Of a DNA stretch of 32,219 bases, positions 24,239 to 32,219 are shown one piece after another. The translations under genes and the position numbers were made by a program. This DNA is from a bacterium. GTDB taxonomy: Bacteria > Planctomycetota > UBA1135 > GCA-002686595. Under the pieces are notes generated by a model that worked only from the letters and a program-made list of their open reading frames with translations, did not search any database and had not been told where the DNA came from. Each line of letters starts with the position of its first letter. The first letter of the stretch is position 1. The stretch spans positions 1 to 32,219 of the forward strand of contig JAAETM010000047.1 of assembly GCA_024228395.1 (NCBI GenBank). Direction: 5' to 3'.

Positions 24239-24724
24239 ATGAAGTTCACACCCACCCTTCTCGCAGTCCTGTTGTTGGCGATCGGTTTGTCCTCCTGCAA
24301 CCTGTTCAAGGCACAACACCCGGAGCAGTGGCAGAAGACCACCATCGAAACGCAGAACCAAAAGGTGCTCTTCGAAGGTCTGGTTCTGGCGCTGCGCAAG
24401 GAAGATTTCAAGGTGGGGTCTGGTGCCGATGCCGGGGCGCACCAGGTGGTCACCGGTTGGCGCAACCATTCCTCACCGTTCAAGGGTCGCAGCTATCGGG
24501 AGCGCGCCACCGTGTCCTACGAAACCACGGACGACAACCGTTACCTGGTGCGTGTCCGGGTGGAGCGGGAGATCAATCACTCCCTGCGCCCCCTGTTGCC
24601 GAACAGCGCGAAATGGGAACGGGCACCCGACCAGCCCAAGGTCTCCATGCGCATTCTGCAGTACGTGCACTCCTACTTGGGAGGTGAGTGGGCTCCGGTG
24701 GAAGACGCCAAGGCCGCAGATTAG
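24239..24724 (+). CDS. Small lipoprotein of unknown function
   Basis: A 161-residue protein with a lipoprotein signal (hydrophobic 6-17, lipobox GLSSC, Cys20). The mature part (about 25-150) looks like one alpha/beta domain, with KVLFEGLVLALRKEDFKV, YRERATVSYETTDDNRYLVR and VRVEREINHSL. This pattern recalls small planctomycete lipoproteins of unknown role, and I name no family. The start is 24 bases after der, so cotranscription is likely. A 261-base gap follows before the glycosyltransferases. Confidence 0.75.
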   Translation: MKFTPTLLAVLLLAIGLSSCNLFKAQHPEQWQKTTIETQNQKVLFEGLVLALRKEDFKVGSGADAGAHQVVTGWRNHSSPFKGRSYRERATVSYETTDDNRYLVRVRVEREINHSLRPLLPNSAKWERAPDQPKVSMRILQYVHSYLGGEWAPVEDAKAAD

Positions 24725-24941
24725 CGCCCCACTTTCGATAGCCAAACTGGGGCCTTGTGCTATGAATCGGGGCACCACCAATTGGGAAATCCTCGCCTGT
24801 GGAGCCTGGCGCTATTCCGATGAATTTCCTCGAGCTTTCTGCCCGGGCGATCTCCATTTCTTGGGAGGCGTGGGCCGATTCTAGGGGCAAGAACATTTCG
24901 GTCGCGCTGGTGCGTGAATAATCCGGACTGAGAACAGTTTC

Positions 24942-24971
24942 TTGTTCAATCGTTGGCGCGGCCAACAACAA
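24942..24971 (+). promoter_or_regulatory. Hairpin in the leader of the first GT4 gene
   Basis: GTTGGC (24952-24957) and GCCAAC (24961-24966) pair over GCG, and the flanking TTGTT (24942-24946) and AACAA (24967-24971) extend the stem past a five-base bulge. It ends 14 bases before the TTG start. The rest of the gap 24725-24941 holds only a 40-codon open frame that I do not support. Confidence 0.45.
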
Positions 24972-24985
24972 TCAGAAGGGTGCAT

Positions 24986-26215
24986 TTGAAGATTGCTTTG
25001 GTAACCCCCGGTTTTCAGCCGGGTGAATTTGGGGTGGTGGGTCGCGTGGTGGAAGCCCATGCTCGAGCTCTGGCTGCACGGGGTCATGAAGTGCGCATCG
25101 TGACGGGTGGTTTGGAGCCCGAATCGGGGGACCCTTGGCACAACGAGATCGTGTCGGGGTTCGATGTGCGGCGCTTGGATCTGAGTCGGGGGTGCGGTAC
25201 GCCCGTGGATCCTTGGGTCGAAGCCGTGGGCCCCATGGACGTGTGCCACGTGCAACATACAAATGACCTGCCCCAGGCATTGGTGCGCGGACTGTCCTCG
25301 CACATGCCCGTGGTCATGACACGCTTCGGTTGCTTTCCGGCCTGTCCCAGCTTCCGCAGCCCCACTGGGGATGTGCGCTCCGAGTGCCCCTCTGAGAAGG
25401 ACGCGCAGGGGTGCGTGGAGTGCATAAAATCGGGGAATCAGGGTGTTTGGAAGGGAGCGGATGCGGATGAGTTGAGCGACCGTCGATTCCAGTCCCAAGC
25501 GGAAGTAGATGCGGCCAGGTTGATCCTCTTTCCAAGTCGAACCCATCTGGTGCGCATGGCCGATCACATCAGCTTGGACCCTGCCCACACCCGCATCCTG
25601 GCCCATGGATTGTGTCATAGCTTCTCCGAAACCAGCGTGCGTCCCGCTCCCTGGTCCGGAAGAGGGCCCTTGCGCGTGTTGCATTTTGGGAGGCGTACCT
25701 GGGAGCGGGGTACCTTTGACCTGGTGCGCGCCCTCGCGCCCCTGGCGGACCAGGAGATCGAATTGATTTGCATGGGCCCGGAAGGCTATGAGGGCCTCGA
25801 TTCCGAGCTGCTCGATTTGGCCGGAAACCTGCGCGTGCGCATTTTGGGACGTTTCGACGCCCATTCCCTTCAGCGAATTGCTCGCACTTGTCACGTGGCA
25901 GCCTTCCCTAACAGGCGCCCGAGCGGATACTCTTTGGTCCTCGATGAGGCCCTCGCGATGGGATTGCCGGTCATGGCATCCGAATGTGGGGCGGCCACGG
26001 AGCGTTTCGGCGATGGGTCCATTCAGAACCTACCGGCCGCGGACGTCTCCACCTGGACCAAAGCATTCCGTCAGCTGCTTGAGCAGCCGGCCCGCTTGAG
26101 CCAGGCCTTCGCCGCCTTGCCCGAATCCGTGACCCCCGCGACCGAAGTTGCCGAGCGCCTCGAACAGCACTACCGACGCATCCTCCAGGGTGCAGCTGCC
26201 CGACGTGCCAGTTGA
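24986..26215 (+). CDS. Glycosyltransferase family 4
   Basis: Probable cytoplasmic GT-B-fold glycosyltransferase, 409 residues, retaining family, acting on a nucleotide sugar. The N domain begins MKIALVTPGFQPGEFGVVGR and carries an unusual four-cysteine patch near residues 110-150 (FGCFPACPS, SECPSEK, GCVECI). The C domain holds the donor site, LRVLHFGRRTWERGTFDLVR, then PNRRPSGYSLVLDEALAMGL with the acidic pair typical of GT4, although the first Glu of EX7E is not obvious. The start is a TTG at 24986 with AGAAGGG before it. A GTG at 24980 is an alternative. The stop overlaps the next gene by four bases (TTGA). It opens the glycan cluster. Confidence 0.85.
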   Translation: MKIALVTPGFQPGEFGVVGRVVEAHARALAARGHEVRIVTGGLEPESGDPWHNEIVSGFDVRRLDLSRGCGTPVDPWVEAVGPMDVCHVQHTNDLPQALVRGLSSHMPVVMTRFGCFPACPSFRSPTGDVRSECPSEKDAQGCVECIKSGNQGVWKGADADELSDRRFQSQAEVDAARLILFPSRTHLVRMADHISLDPAHTRILAHGLCHSFSETSVRPAPWSGRGPLRVLHFGRRTWERGTFDLVRALAPLADQEIELICMGPEGYEGLDSELLDLAGNLRVRILGRFDAHSLQRIARTCHVAAFPNRRPSGYSLVLDEALAMGLPVMASECGAATERFGDGSIQNLPAADVSTWTKAFRQLLEQPARLSQAFAALPESVTPATEVAERLEQHYRRILQGAAARRAS

Positions 26216-27642
26216 AGCAAAACCAAATCAATACCAGTGAAAGCGCCCCCAAGCGCATCGTGTGCCTAACCTCCAACTTGGCAGAGGACTGGCCGAGCTT
26301 GCGCGCTTGGTGCAAGAAACATCCCGCCCTGTCCGTGCTGCTGTGGAGCCTCGTGAAGGTGGATGGGGATCTCGCGAGGTCAGTGCGTTCCGAACTCGAT
26401 GGTGGGGAGTTGAAGTGTGGCGATTGGGCTGTCGATTCGCTGTGTGCTGAACCCGCCCTGGTTTCTACCCTGCGCGAAGGCCTGCATGCGGCCGCCCCCG
26501 ATTGTGTCCTGGTTCCTTCCGCCGACGACAGCCGCGGCAGGGCGGCCTTGCAGGATCGCAACGCCCTGTGTTGGGCGGGGCTCTCCGCCCTGAGCCTGGG
26601 CCCCGCACGGGTGGTCCACATGGTGCGGCCCGGTGGCAGGTTCAATGGGGTGCGCAATCGGCCCTTGGATTCCCGCCGTGCCCTGACCAAGTGGCGCAAG
26701 CGCATGCAACCCGATGGGGGTACCCCGTCGGTGACCGCGGTGGTTTCCACCTGGAACAAGGCCGAGGATGTGTGCGCCAACCTGGAAGCCCTGCAGGCCC
26801 AGGTGGAACCCTTCGACGACATCGTGGTGGTGGACAACCAAAGCAGCGACGACACCGCTGTGCGCTTGCGCGACCGATTCCCGCACGTGCGTTTGGTCAT
26901 CATGCCCAATTCCGATTACGGGGCTTGCGAGACCTTCAACATAGGATTCTCTTGCGCCTTGACCGATTGCACGGCGATCCTGGATGATGACGTGGTGTTG
27001 CCCCCCGATTGGTTGGCGCTCAGCAAAGCGCGCATGCAGGAAGAGCCCGCCTCCACCGCAGTCGTCTCCACCAAAATCGTGGAGCCGGGCATGCCCGAGG
27101 CCTACAAGAATTCGGACGAGATCAACACCGAGCGTTACATGAGCACCTTCCGGGGTTGCGCCAGTTTGGCGCGCACCAAAGCCCTGACCGAAGCGGGTGG
27201 TTATGACGAACGCTTGTTCATCTACGGCAACGAACGCGACCTGACCTGTCGGTTTTTGAACCTGGGTTACCGCGTCCTGCAATACCCCAAGGCTATCGCC
27301 TATCACAAGACGCCCTTCGGCATCAAAATGGGCAAGCGCAGTTTGTATTTCCACGCGCGCAATGCCTGGTTGTCGATGCTCAAGTATGCGCCAGCGGGCG
27401 ACCTGGCGCGCATGCCGATCCAGGTGGTGCGCAAGGTGTTGATGCGTTCGGGATCGCAAGAGACAAGCGGTGAAATTTCAGACGCCACCGGTACCATTGG
27501 CATCGGCCGCTCCCTGCGCGAAACACCCGGCGCCTGGTGGGTGGTGACCAAGGCCGCATTGAGTGTGGCGGCCAACATTCCCTACTGTCTCAAACACCGT
27601 AAGGCTGTGAAGTCCCCGGATTTCGAACTGCCCCTGGACTGA
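26212..27642 (+). CDS. Glycosyltransferase family 2 with extra N-terminal domain
   Basis: A 476-residue protein with a GT-A domain from about 172 to 400: VTAVVSTWNKAEDVCANLEA, IVVVDNQSSDDTAV (204-217), the metal-binding LDDDVVLPPDW (257-267) and a later acidic motif GNERDLTCRF. The N-terminal 165 residues are not part of GT2. They start KRIVCLTSNLAEDW and include PDCVLVPSADDSRGR and a Lys/Arg-rich end. This faintly recalls the C-terminal half of a PIG-L (LmbE) deacetylase, without the catalytic HPDDE motif. The TTG start at 26212 overlaps the previous stop, coupling it to the GT4 gene. Membership in a polysaccharide or glycoprotein pathway is inferred from context. Confidence 0.82.
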   Translation: MKQNQINTSESAPKRIVCLTSNLAEDWPSLRAWCKKHPALSVLLWSLVKVDGDLARSVRSELDGGELKCGDWAVDSLCAEPALVSTLREGLHAAAPDCVLVPSADDSRGRAALQDRNALCWAGLSALSLGPARVVHMVRPGGRFNGVRNRPLDSRRALTKWRKRMQPDGGTPSVTAVVSTWNKAEDVCANLEALQAQVEPFDDIVVVDNQSSDDTAVRLRDRFPHVRLVIMPNSDYGACETFNIGFSCALTDCTAILDDDVVLPPDWLALSKARMQEEPASTAVVSTKIVEPGMPEAYKNSDEINTERYMSTFRGCASLARTKALTEAGGYDERLFIYGNERDLTCRFLNLGYRVLQYPKAIAYHKTPFGIKMGKRSLYFHARNAWLSMLKYAPAGDLARMPIQVVRKVLMRSGSQETSGEISDATGTIGIGRSLRETPGAWWVVTKAALSVAANIPYCLKHRKAVKSPDFELPLD

Positions 27643-27645
27643 TCC

Positions 27646-28734
27646 ATGTCCGGCCATCCCTTGCCCGAACTCGGCCACATCTCGGCCGTGGTTTGCAATT
27701 ACAACGGCATGGCCTATCTGGAGCGCTGTGTGTGCGCGCTGGTGGCCGAGGGGGATGCCCTTGATGAGATCATCGTGGTTGACAATGATTCCACCGATGG
27801 GAGCGTCGCTTGGCTGCGTGAGCATTATCCGAGCGTGACCATCCTGGAGATGGGGATCAACAACGGTCCCACCGAGGCGCGCAATGCCGGTTATCGGGCC
27901 GCGCGCAATCGGTGGGTGCTGACGTTGGACAACGACGCTTTCGTCACGTCCGGCATGCTCGGCAAGCTGGTGGAGGCCGCCGCGGACGAGCGCAAGCCCA
28001 CCGTGATTCAACCCCGTTCGGTGTTCACCACCGACCGTGGGCGCGTGCACTACGATGGCGGGTCCTTGCACTATGCTGGGCTGATTTGTTTGCGGAATTT
28101 CTACCGCCCCCTGGCCGAGGCCGGGGGCGAACGCATCGCTGAGGTGGATGTGGCCATCGCCGTTTGCCTTTTGCTGGACACCGAGGCCGTGTTGGCGATC
28201 GGGGGCTACGACGAGACCTACTTTTTCTGGTTTGAGGATTTGGACTTGTCCATGCGCCTGAGGCGCACGGGCCACCGCATCCTGAGCGTGGCCGATGCAA
28301 TCGTCTTGCACGACGAAGGCACCGCGGGTTTCTCCGATCGCGATGGGGCGAACTACCCCGATCGAAGGGTCTACTACCATTCGCGCAACCGGTGGCTGTA
28401 CCTGATGCGCACGTATCGCTTGCGGACCCTGTTGTTGGCGTCTCCAGGACTCGCGATCTATGAAGTGTTCTGGCTTGCCTTTGCGTTGAAACAGGGTGCC
28501 CTTGGTTCATGGTTCAGTGGCAAGTGGTCCTTCATGAAACTACTGCCCGAGTCACTCCGCATGAACCGTGCTTTGTCCAAGGTAGCCACGGTGAATGACC
28601 GTCGATTGTTGAAGGGAGGCCCGTTGACCGTGACACCGGGTGCTGCCCGTGAGGGCTTCATGCAGAAGGTCGTTGGAATGCTGGATCTGTTGTTGCGTGG
28701 TTGGTGGGCTGTCGCGGGGCGGTTGCCCTTGTAG
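27646..28734 (+). CDS. Glycosyltransferase family 2 (rhamnosyltransferase-like)
   Basis: A 362-residue inverting GT-A enzyme of the WcaA/rhamnosyltransferase-like type. Motifs: ISAVVCNYNGMAYLERC (12-28), IIVVDNDSTDGS (42-53), NGPTEARNAGYRAAR (73-87), the metal site LTLDNDAFVT (92-101) and FWFEDLDLSMRLRR (194-207), where the ED pair is the probable catalytic base region. The N-terminal 250 residues are catalytic. Hydrophobic stretches near 260-285 and 335-350 suggest membrane association, as in many surface-glycan transferases. It starts three bases after the previous stop, so it belongs to the same operon. Acceptor and donor sugar are unknown. Confidence 0.88.
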   Translation: MSGHPLPELGHISAVVCNYNGMAYLERCVCALVAEGDALDEIIVVDNDSTDGSVAWLREHYPSVTILEMGINNGPTEARNAGYRAARNRWVLTLDNDAFVTSGMLGKLVEAAADERKPTVIQPRSVFTTDRGRVHYDGGSLHYAGLICLRNFYRPLAEAGGERIAEVDVAIAVCLLLDTEAVLAIGGYDETYFFWFEDLDLSMRLRRTGHRILSVADAIVLHDEGTAGFSDRDGANYPDRRVYYHSRNRWLYLMRTYRLRTLLLASPGLAIYEVFWLAFALKQGALGSWFSGKWSFMKLLPESLRMNRALSKVATVNDRRLLKGGPLTVTPGAAREGFMQKVVGMLDLLLRGWWAVAGRLPL

Positions 28735-28894
28735 GTTGTGTGGGGGGATGGGTGGTGGTGTGGACGGGAAGAGGGCTCGCACGAAGCTCTTGCAAACCCC
28801 CTTCCCCCGTCCACCCATTTCCCACCGATAACACGGCCCAAAGGCCCATTTACCCATAGAAGCCACCCCCTTCGTGCGATACCATCCAATCACC
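28735..28894. other. 160-base gap with an imperfect inverted repeat
   Basis: GTGGACGGGAAG (28760-28771) pairs with CTTCCCCCGTCCAC (28801-28814) with two unpaired C, across a 29-base loop. The loop can form a short further stem (AGGGCT/AGCTCT). It may end the transcript of the first glycosyltransferases, but there is no T run. Downstream GGCCCAAAGGCCC (28836-28848) is another small repeat. Confidence 0.4.
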
Positions 28895-29536
28895 ATGGCA
28901 ATGAAAATCGTTATCGGGATCCTGCTCGTGATCCTCGGCACCTATCTCGTCGGCTTTTTCCTTCCCCAGTCCTACGAAGTCAGCCGCTCCATCGTCATCG
29001 CCGCACCCAAGGCCGAGGTCCACGCCACCCTCCAGGATGTCACCACCTGGAAAGACTGGTCCGCGTTCGTGCCTTTCGGCGACTCCGCCGCCGACGTGCA
29101 CTCCAAGTTTGAAGGTCCTCAAGCCGGCGCGGGCGCCACCTGGATCTGGGGCCGCAACCTGGGCGACAAACCCGCACGCTTCGAGGTCCTGGCCAGCGAT
29201 GTGAATTGGGGCATTGGCTACAAGCTCGAATTGGACGGGGGGCGCGTGACCTCCGACGGTGAAATTCTGCTGCAGGATACGAATGCTGGTGGCACCACGG
29301 TGACCTTTGTGAACGGTGGCGAGATGCCCACACCCTGGCGGCGCTACTTTTACTTCATCGCGGAAAAGGCCGTGGGCCCTGCCCTCTCCCAGAGCCTAGA
29401 AGGGTTGAAGGTCCGGCTCGATGGTGGAGACGTGCCGGCTCAACAAGGAGGTGCTGTTGGGAACCCCAACGGGCAGAACTCCCCAAAAAATGCTCAAGAG
29501 CCCGTTCCGGCAGGCACTCCGGCAGGCACCGAGTAG
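28895..29536 (+). CDS. SRPBCC-family protein with N-terminal membrane anchor
   Basis: A 213-residue protein with one N-terminal hydrophobic segment (about 4-22, MKIVIGILLVILGTYLVGFF) followed by an SRPBCC (polyketide cyclase/START-like) domain at about 27-175. The domain opens SRSIVIAAPKAEVHATL, then DVTTWKDWSAFVPF, typical of this fold, whose hydrophobic pocket binds lipids or other small molecules. No substrate can be read. The tail (180-213) is low-complexity and includes a duplicated PAGTPAGTE from a 12-base direct repeat (29508-29531). ATG at 28895 or 28901 is likely; upstream codons in frame are out of line with the anchor. The next gene starts 36 bases after the stop. Confidence 0.8.
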   Translation: MAMKIVIGILLVILGTYLVGFFLPQSYEVSRSIVIAAPKAEVHATLQDVTTWKDWSAFVPFGDSAADVHSKFEGPQAGAGATWIWGRNLGDKPARFEVLASDVNWGIGYKLELDGGRVTSDGEILLQDTNAGGTTVTFVNGGEMPTPWRRYFYFIAEKAVGPALSQSLEGLKVRLDGGDVPAQQGGAVGNPNGQNSPKNAQEPVPAGTPAGTE

Positions 29537-29572
29537 AGTGCCGCCTGCGGGCCTCGCCCCGCAACCAGCCCC

Positions 29573-31000
29573 ATGCGCATCCTCCTCGTCAGCCACCTGT
29601 TCCCGCCCAGCCACTCGGCGGGGGTCGAGGTGTTCACGGCGGAGTTGGCCCAGGGGTTGAGCTCGCGTGGGAACCAGGTGGCGGTCTTCCACACCAACAA
29701 GAGTGTGGGGCGCCCGGATATGCAGATGCGCCGCAGGGAGTACAAGGGTTTGCCGGTCTTCGAGTTGAACAACAACCTGTTCCACTCAGAGTTCAAAGAC
29801 ACCTGGGATCACCCCGGCGTGAACGAGCGTTTCGAGGAAACGCTCTTGGAGTTCAAACCCGAGGTCGTTCACCTCCATCACTTGATGTACCTGTCTATGG
29901 GGTGTTTGGCGCTGGCCAAAAAGCATGCGAAATGCGTGTTGTTCACGCCCCATGATTATTACCTGGAATGTGGATCCATGGGGCAACTCGTGCACGTGGA
30001 CGGATCGGTTTGCGAGCGCGTGGATACCCGGCGTTGCGGCACATGCCTGCCGCACTTCACCTGGCGTCAGAGCGATTTGCAGCGCCGCGTGGGACGGTGC
30101 TTGGGCGCGGTATACGGGCTGACGGGGCTGGACCTTGGACCCCTGGCGCGGCGCTTGGCGGCGACCGGCGGCGGGGCTTCGAGCACATCCACCATTCGAA
30201 GTACCCAGTCTTCTCCCGATCTTGCGCCCGCGGATCAGCACGAGCTCTACCAGGGGTTGGCGGAACAACGCCGCGCGGAACTCCGCGAGGCCGTGATGCA
30301 AAACGTGGATCGTTTTTTGTGTCCATCCCAGTTCCTTGCGGATCGCATGACGCACTTTGGGTTGCCCGCGGAAAAGGTCTTTCTCTGCCCGACCGGTGTC
30401 AACGAAGAACAGTTCTTAGCCCATGCCCAGGCGCAGGATGGGCCGCAGCGCAAACGCGCGCAGGGTCCGCTGCAAATCAGTTTCGTGGGTACGGTCATAC
30501 CGATCAAAGGACCGCACCTGATCCTGGAAGCGTGGGCAAAAATACCCGCCGAGCTGCGCAGCGTGGCGGAACTCAGCATTTGCGGGCCCTTGCAGCACGC
30601 GCCTTCCTACGTGGAAGGCCTTGGCGAGATAGCCAGCGAGTACCACGTGGAGTTGACCGGGCGCCTGTCCCGCGAGCAAGTGGCTAAGCGCCTGACCCAC
30701 ACGGACCTGTTGATCATGCCGAGCCTATGGTTTGAGAACCGACCTCTGGTGCTGCACGAAGCGTTGGCTTTGGGCGTGCCGTGTTTGGTCTCCGACCTGG
30801 GCGGTATGGCGGAGCTGGTCCAGGAGGGCCGCGATGGTTGGCATTTCCCCATGGGGGATGCCCAGGCCCTGGCCGATCGATTGGCCAGGGTTCTTTCGAA
30901 ACCGGGTGAGCTCGAGGGCCTAACTCCCCAGTCCCCGGACCTGTGTTCCTGGGAAGAGGCTGCGGGCCGTTTCGAAGACCACTACCAGGAATTGCTTTGA
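29573..31000 (+). CDS. Glycosyltransferase family 4
   Basis: A 475-residue GT-B glycosyltransferase. The N domain begins MRILLVSHLFPPSHSAGVEV and contains HLHHLMYLSMG, then a four-cysteine patch, PHDYYLECGS, GSVCERV and RRCGTCLP (about 123-160). Residues about 190-215 are an insertion rich in Ser and Thr (GGASSTSTIRSTQ). The C domain has ISFVGTVIPIKGPHLILEAW, the EX7E-type ENRPLVLHEALALGVPCLVS and NADP-like end GWHFPMGD. It is a retaining enzyme by family. It ends with TGATG, sharing a base with the next start. It may act after the three transferases of 24986-28734. Confidence 0.9.
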   Translation: MRILLVSHLFPPSHSAGVEVFTAELAQGLSSRGNQVAVFHTNKSVGRPDMQMRRREYKGLPVFELNNNLFHSEFKDTWDHPGVNERFEETLLEFKPEVVHLHHLMYLSMGCLALAKKHAKCVLFTPHDYYLECGSMGQLVHVDGSVCERVDTRRCGTCLPHFTWRQSDLQRRVGRCLGAVYGLTGLDLGPLARRLAATGGGASSTSTIRSTQSSPDLAPADQHELYQGLAEQRRAELREAVMQNVDRFLCPSQFLADRMTHFGLPAEKVFLCPTGVNEEQFLAHAQAQDGPQRKRAQGPLQISFVGTVIPIKGPHLILEAWAKIPAELRSVAELSICGPLQHAPSYVEGLGEIASEYHVELTGRLSREQVAKRLTHTDLLIMPSLWFENRPLVLHEALALGVPCLVSDLGGMAELVQEGRDGWHFPMGDAQALADRLARVLSKPGELEGLTPQSPDLCSWEEAAGRFEDHYQELL

Positions 31001-31953
31001 TGAATCGAGTGCTGTTGGGATTGATATGCCTGCTGCCCCTGGCCGCCTGCCAGGGGACTGGGAAGCCACCCAAACAGGAAACGATGGTTCGCCTGGGGGA
31101 CATGCCCGAGTCCTACGCGCAGCTCTGGCAGGCTTGGCTGTTGGATGATCCGCGCTATTCCAGTTTGCGGAATGCGGCCAAACAGGATCCGGCTCAGATT
31201 CAATTCCTGGTCGAGAATCTGATCGGCGTCATGCTGGGTGAAGTGTCCTGGGGCAGGGTTCTTTCGGGGCCGCCCGGTGCGCCGACCACCCTGGAGCGCG
31301 CTCGCATCGAGTTGCTGAATCTGCGGACAGCAAGCGTGGTGGCCCTGACCGAGGTTTTGGTTTTGGGTTCGGGGTTGGGACCGGTGGCGGTGGAGGACCT
31401 GCTGATCGAGATCGCAGGGCCCGCGGTGGGTCCGTTGTTGTTGCAGTTGGCTCGCATCGACAACGCCATGGCCAGGCGCCGGGCGTCGCACACCCTGGCC
31501 GAGATCGCCTTCCAACGCATTCCCGCCGGCATGGACACGGGCCCGATCCGTTTCGCCCTGGCCGAGCGCCTGCATGGGGACGAGGACTGGATCGTGCGCA
31601 GTCAATGCGCGCTGGCTTTGGCTGCCTGGGGACGCAGCACCCATGGGGACATGGCGGAAACCAGCCGCCAGATCGCACCCGCCCTGCTGGACGAGGACGC
31701 CGGCGTTCGAAAGGATGCTATCCAGGCCCTGGGGCGCCTGGGGGATCCTCGCGTTCTGCCCGCTTTGATCAACCACCTGGAGCGCAGCATCAACGCCGGG
31801 CGCATGGGGGAAACCGTGACCACCCAGAAGACCCTTTCGGCCCTGACCCACTCCGGTCGGAGCCACACACCCGCCCAATGGCGTGCCTGGTGGCGGGACC
31901 AAAGGCCCAAGGTGCTGGCGCATTTTGACGCCCAGGCCAAGCGGCGCCAGTAG
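31000..31953 (+). CDS. HEAT-repeat lipoprotein
   Basis: A 317-residue protein with a lipoprotein signal (LLGLICLLPLAAC, Cys17). The mature protein is helical, with HEAT-like repeats clearest at about 185-265: EDWIVRSQCALALAAWGR, then EDAGVRKDAIQALGRLGDPR. The C terminus has THSGRSHTPAQWRAWWRDQR, a W-rich ending common in planctomycete HEAT-repeat proteins. It probably sits on the periplasmic face of a membrane and binds a protein partner. The ATG overlaps the GT4 stop by one base, so it is cotranscribed with glycan genes. The role is unknown. Confidence 0.8.
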   Translation: MNRVLLGLICLLPLAACQGTGKPPKQETMVRLGDMPESYAQLWQAWLLDDPRYSSLRNAAKQDPAQIQFLVENLIGVMLGEVSWGRVLSGPPGAPTTLERARIELLNLRTASVVALTEVLVLGSGLGPVAVEDLLIEIAGPAVGPLLLQLARIDNAMARRRASHTLAEIAFQRIPAGMDTGPIRFALAERLHGDEDWIVRSQCALALAAWGRSTHGDMAETSRQIAPALLDEDAGVRKDAIQALGRLGDPRVLPALINHLERSINAGRMGETVTTQKTLSALTHSGRSHTPAQWRAWWRDQRPKVLAHFDAQAKRRQ

Positions 31954-32014
31954 CGTGGCTGCGCGATGGGCCTTTTAGATAGTTCCACGCAGGCCGCTCG
32001 CCTATGATGCACCC

Positions 32015-32219
32015 ATGGTTCAATGGAAAATCTCAGGGCGCCAGGCGGCGTGCTCCATCTGCTCCCACCACTTTGAGGATGGGGAACGTCACCATTCCAT
32101 GGTGACTTTCGCAGAAGAGCTGGTTCAGCGGGGGGACTTCTGCCAACCCTGTTGGGAGGGGAATGAAACTCCCGAGCAGGTGGCCGAGGCCCAGGTCAAG
32201 GCCCAGGCGGAGCGGGCGG
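32015..32219 (+). CDS. Four-cysteine protein, probable zinc ribbon (partial)
   Basis: The frame from the ATG at 32015 is open to the end of the window (68 codons). It has CSIC (13-16) and CQPC (43-46), spaced like a small zinc ribbon, and continues into a Glu/Ala/Gln-rich helix. The His-rich part between (HHF, RHHS) may also bind metal. It begins 61 bases after the HEAT-repeat lipoprotein, with a small repeat (GCGTGG 31953-31958, CCACGC 31985-31990) between. The protein is cut by the window edge, and no function is named. Confidence 0.65.
   Translation, partial: MVQWKISGRQAACSICSHHFEDGERHHSMVTFAEELVQRGDFCQPCWEGNETPEQVAEAQVKAQAERA

Noticed and set aside
24763-24885. 40-codon open frame in the gap before the first GT4 gene
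   Set aside because: It has an ATG but no Shine-Dalgarno, no recognisable motif and ordinary length for chance in this composition.
26380-27459. Minus-strand open frame of 359 codons opposite the GT2 gene
   Set aside because: The GT2 frame has all motifs of its family; the opposite frame has none.
29508-29531. 12-base direct repeat encoding PAGT-PAGT at the end of the SRPBCC gene
   Set aside because: It is only two units in a low-complexity tail; not evidence for a functional repeat.

Overview
The window looks like a chromosomal segment of a GC-rich bacterium of the Planctomycetota (PVC superphylum). The strongest marker is the short protein at 21571-21777, which matches the small basic protein family regarded as a PVC signature. 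Many lipoproteins, TPR-rich envelope proteins, secretin-like proteins and starts without a Shine-Dalgarno also fit planctomycetes. I see no tRNA, rRNA, CRISPR array, IS element, integrase or phage gene.

Layout. (1) 1-1760, plus strand: the distal end of a cytochrome c oxidase operon (end of an upstream gene, subunit III, subunit IV, then a divergent subunit III-like membrane protein with a 16-bp perfect hairpin inside its 5' end). (2) 1925-3701: a two-domain universal stress protein (+) facing a HAD hydrolase (-). (3) 3884-16068, minus strand: the most unusual block. In transcription order it encodes a lipidated TPR-secretin protein, two large exported TPR proteins, ExbB, two ExbD proteins and a second lipidated TPR-secretin protein. 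It has no TonB, TolA, pilin, secretion ATPase or inner-membrane platform gene. (4) 16576-18695, minus strand: udg and mtaB, overlapping by 4 bases. (5) 18783-24724, plus strand: a TPR lipoprotein, a single-pass protein with a SPOR-like tail, the PVC small basic protein, queE, der and a small lipoprotein. (6) 24986-31953, plus strand: two GT4 and two GT2 glycosyltransferases, an SRPBCC protein and a HEAT-repeat lipoprotein, probably for a surface glycan or glycoconjugate. The window ends inside a small four-cysteine protein.

How it works together. The main candidate for an undescribed system is the block at 3884-16068. ExbB/ExbD motors convert proton-motive force into periplasmic movement. Secretins form large outer-membrane pores. 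The TPR proteins could be periplasmic scaffolds. Together they suggest a proton-motive-force-driven envelope machine built around two paralogous secretins that carry their own lipid anchor and TPR module. This is inference from gene content; substrate and direction are unknown.

Non-coding DNA also carries structure: an 89-bp nested palindromic element (20231-20319), a repeated motif between mtaB and the TPR lipoprotein gene (18720-18768), strong hairpins between genes of the secretin block, and G/C homopolymer tracts, including an 11-base G run at 8885-8895.
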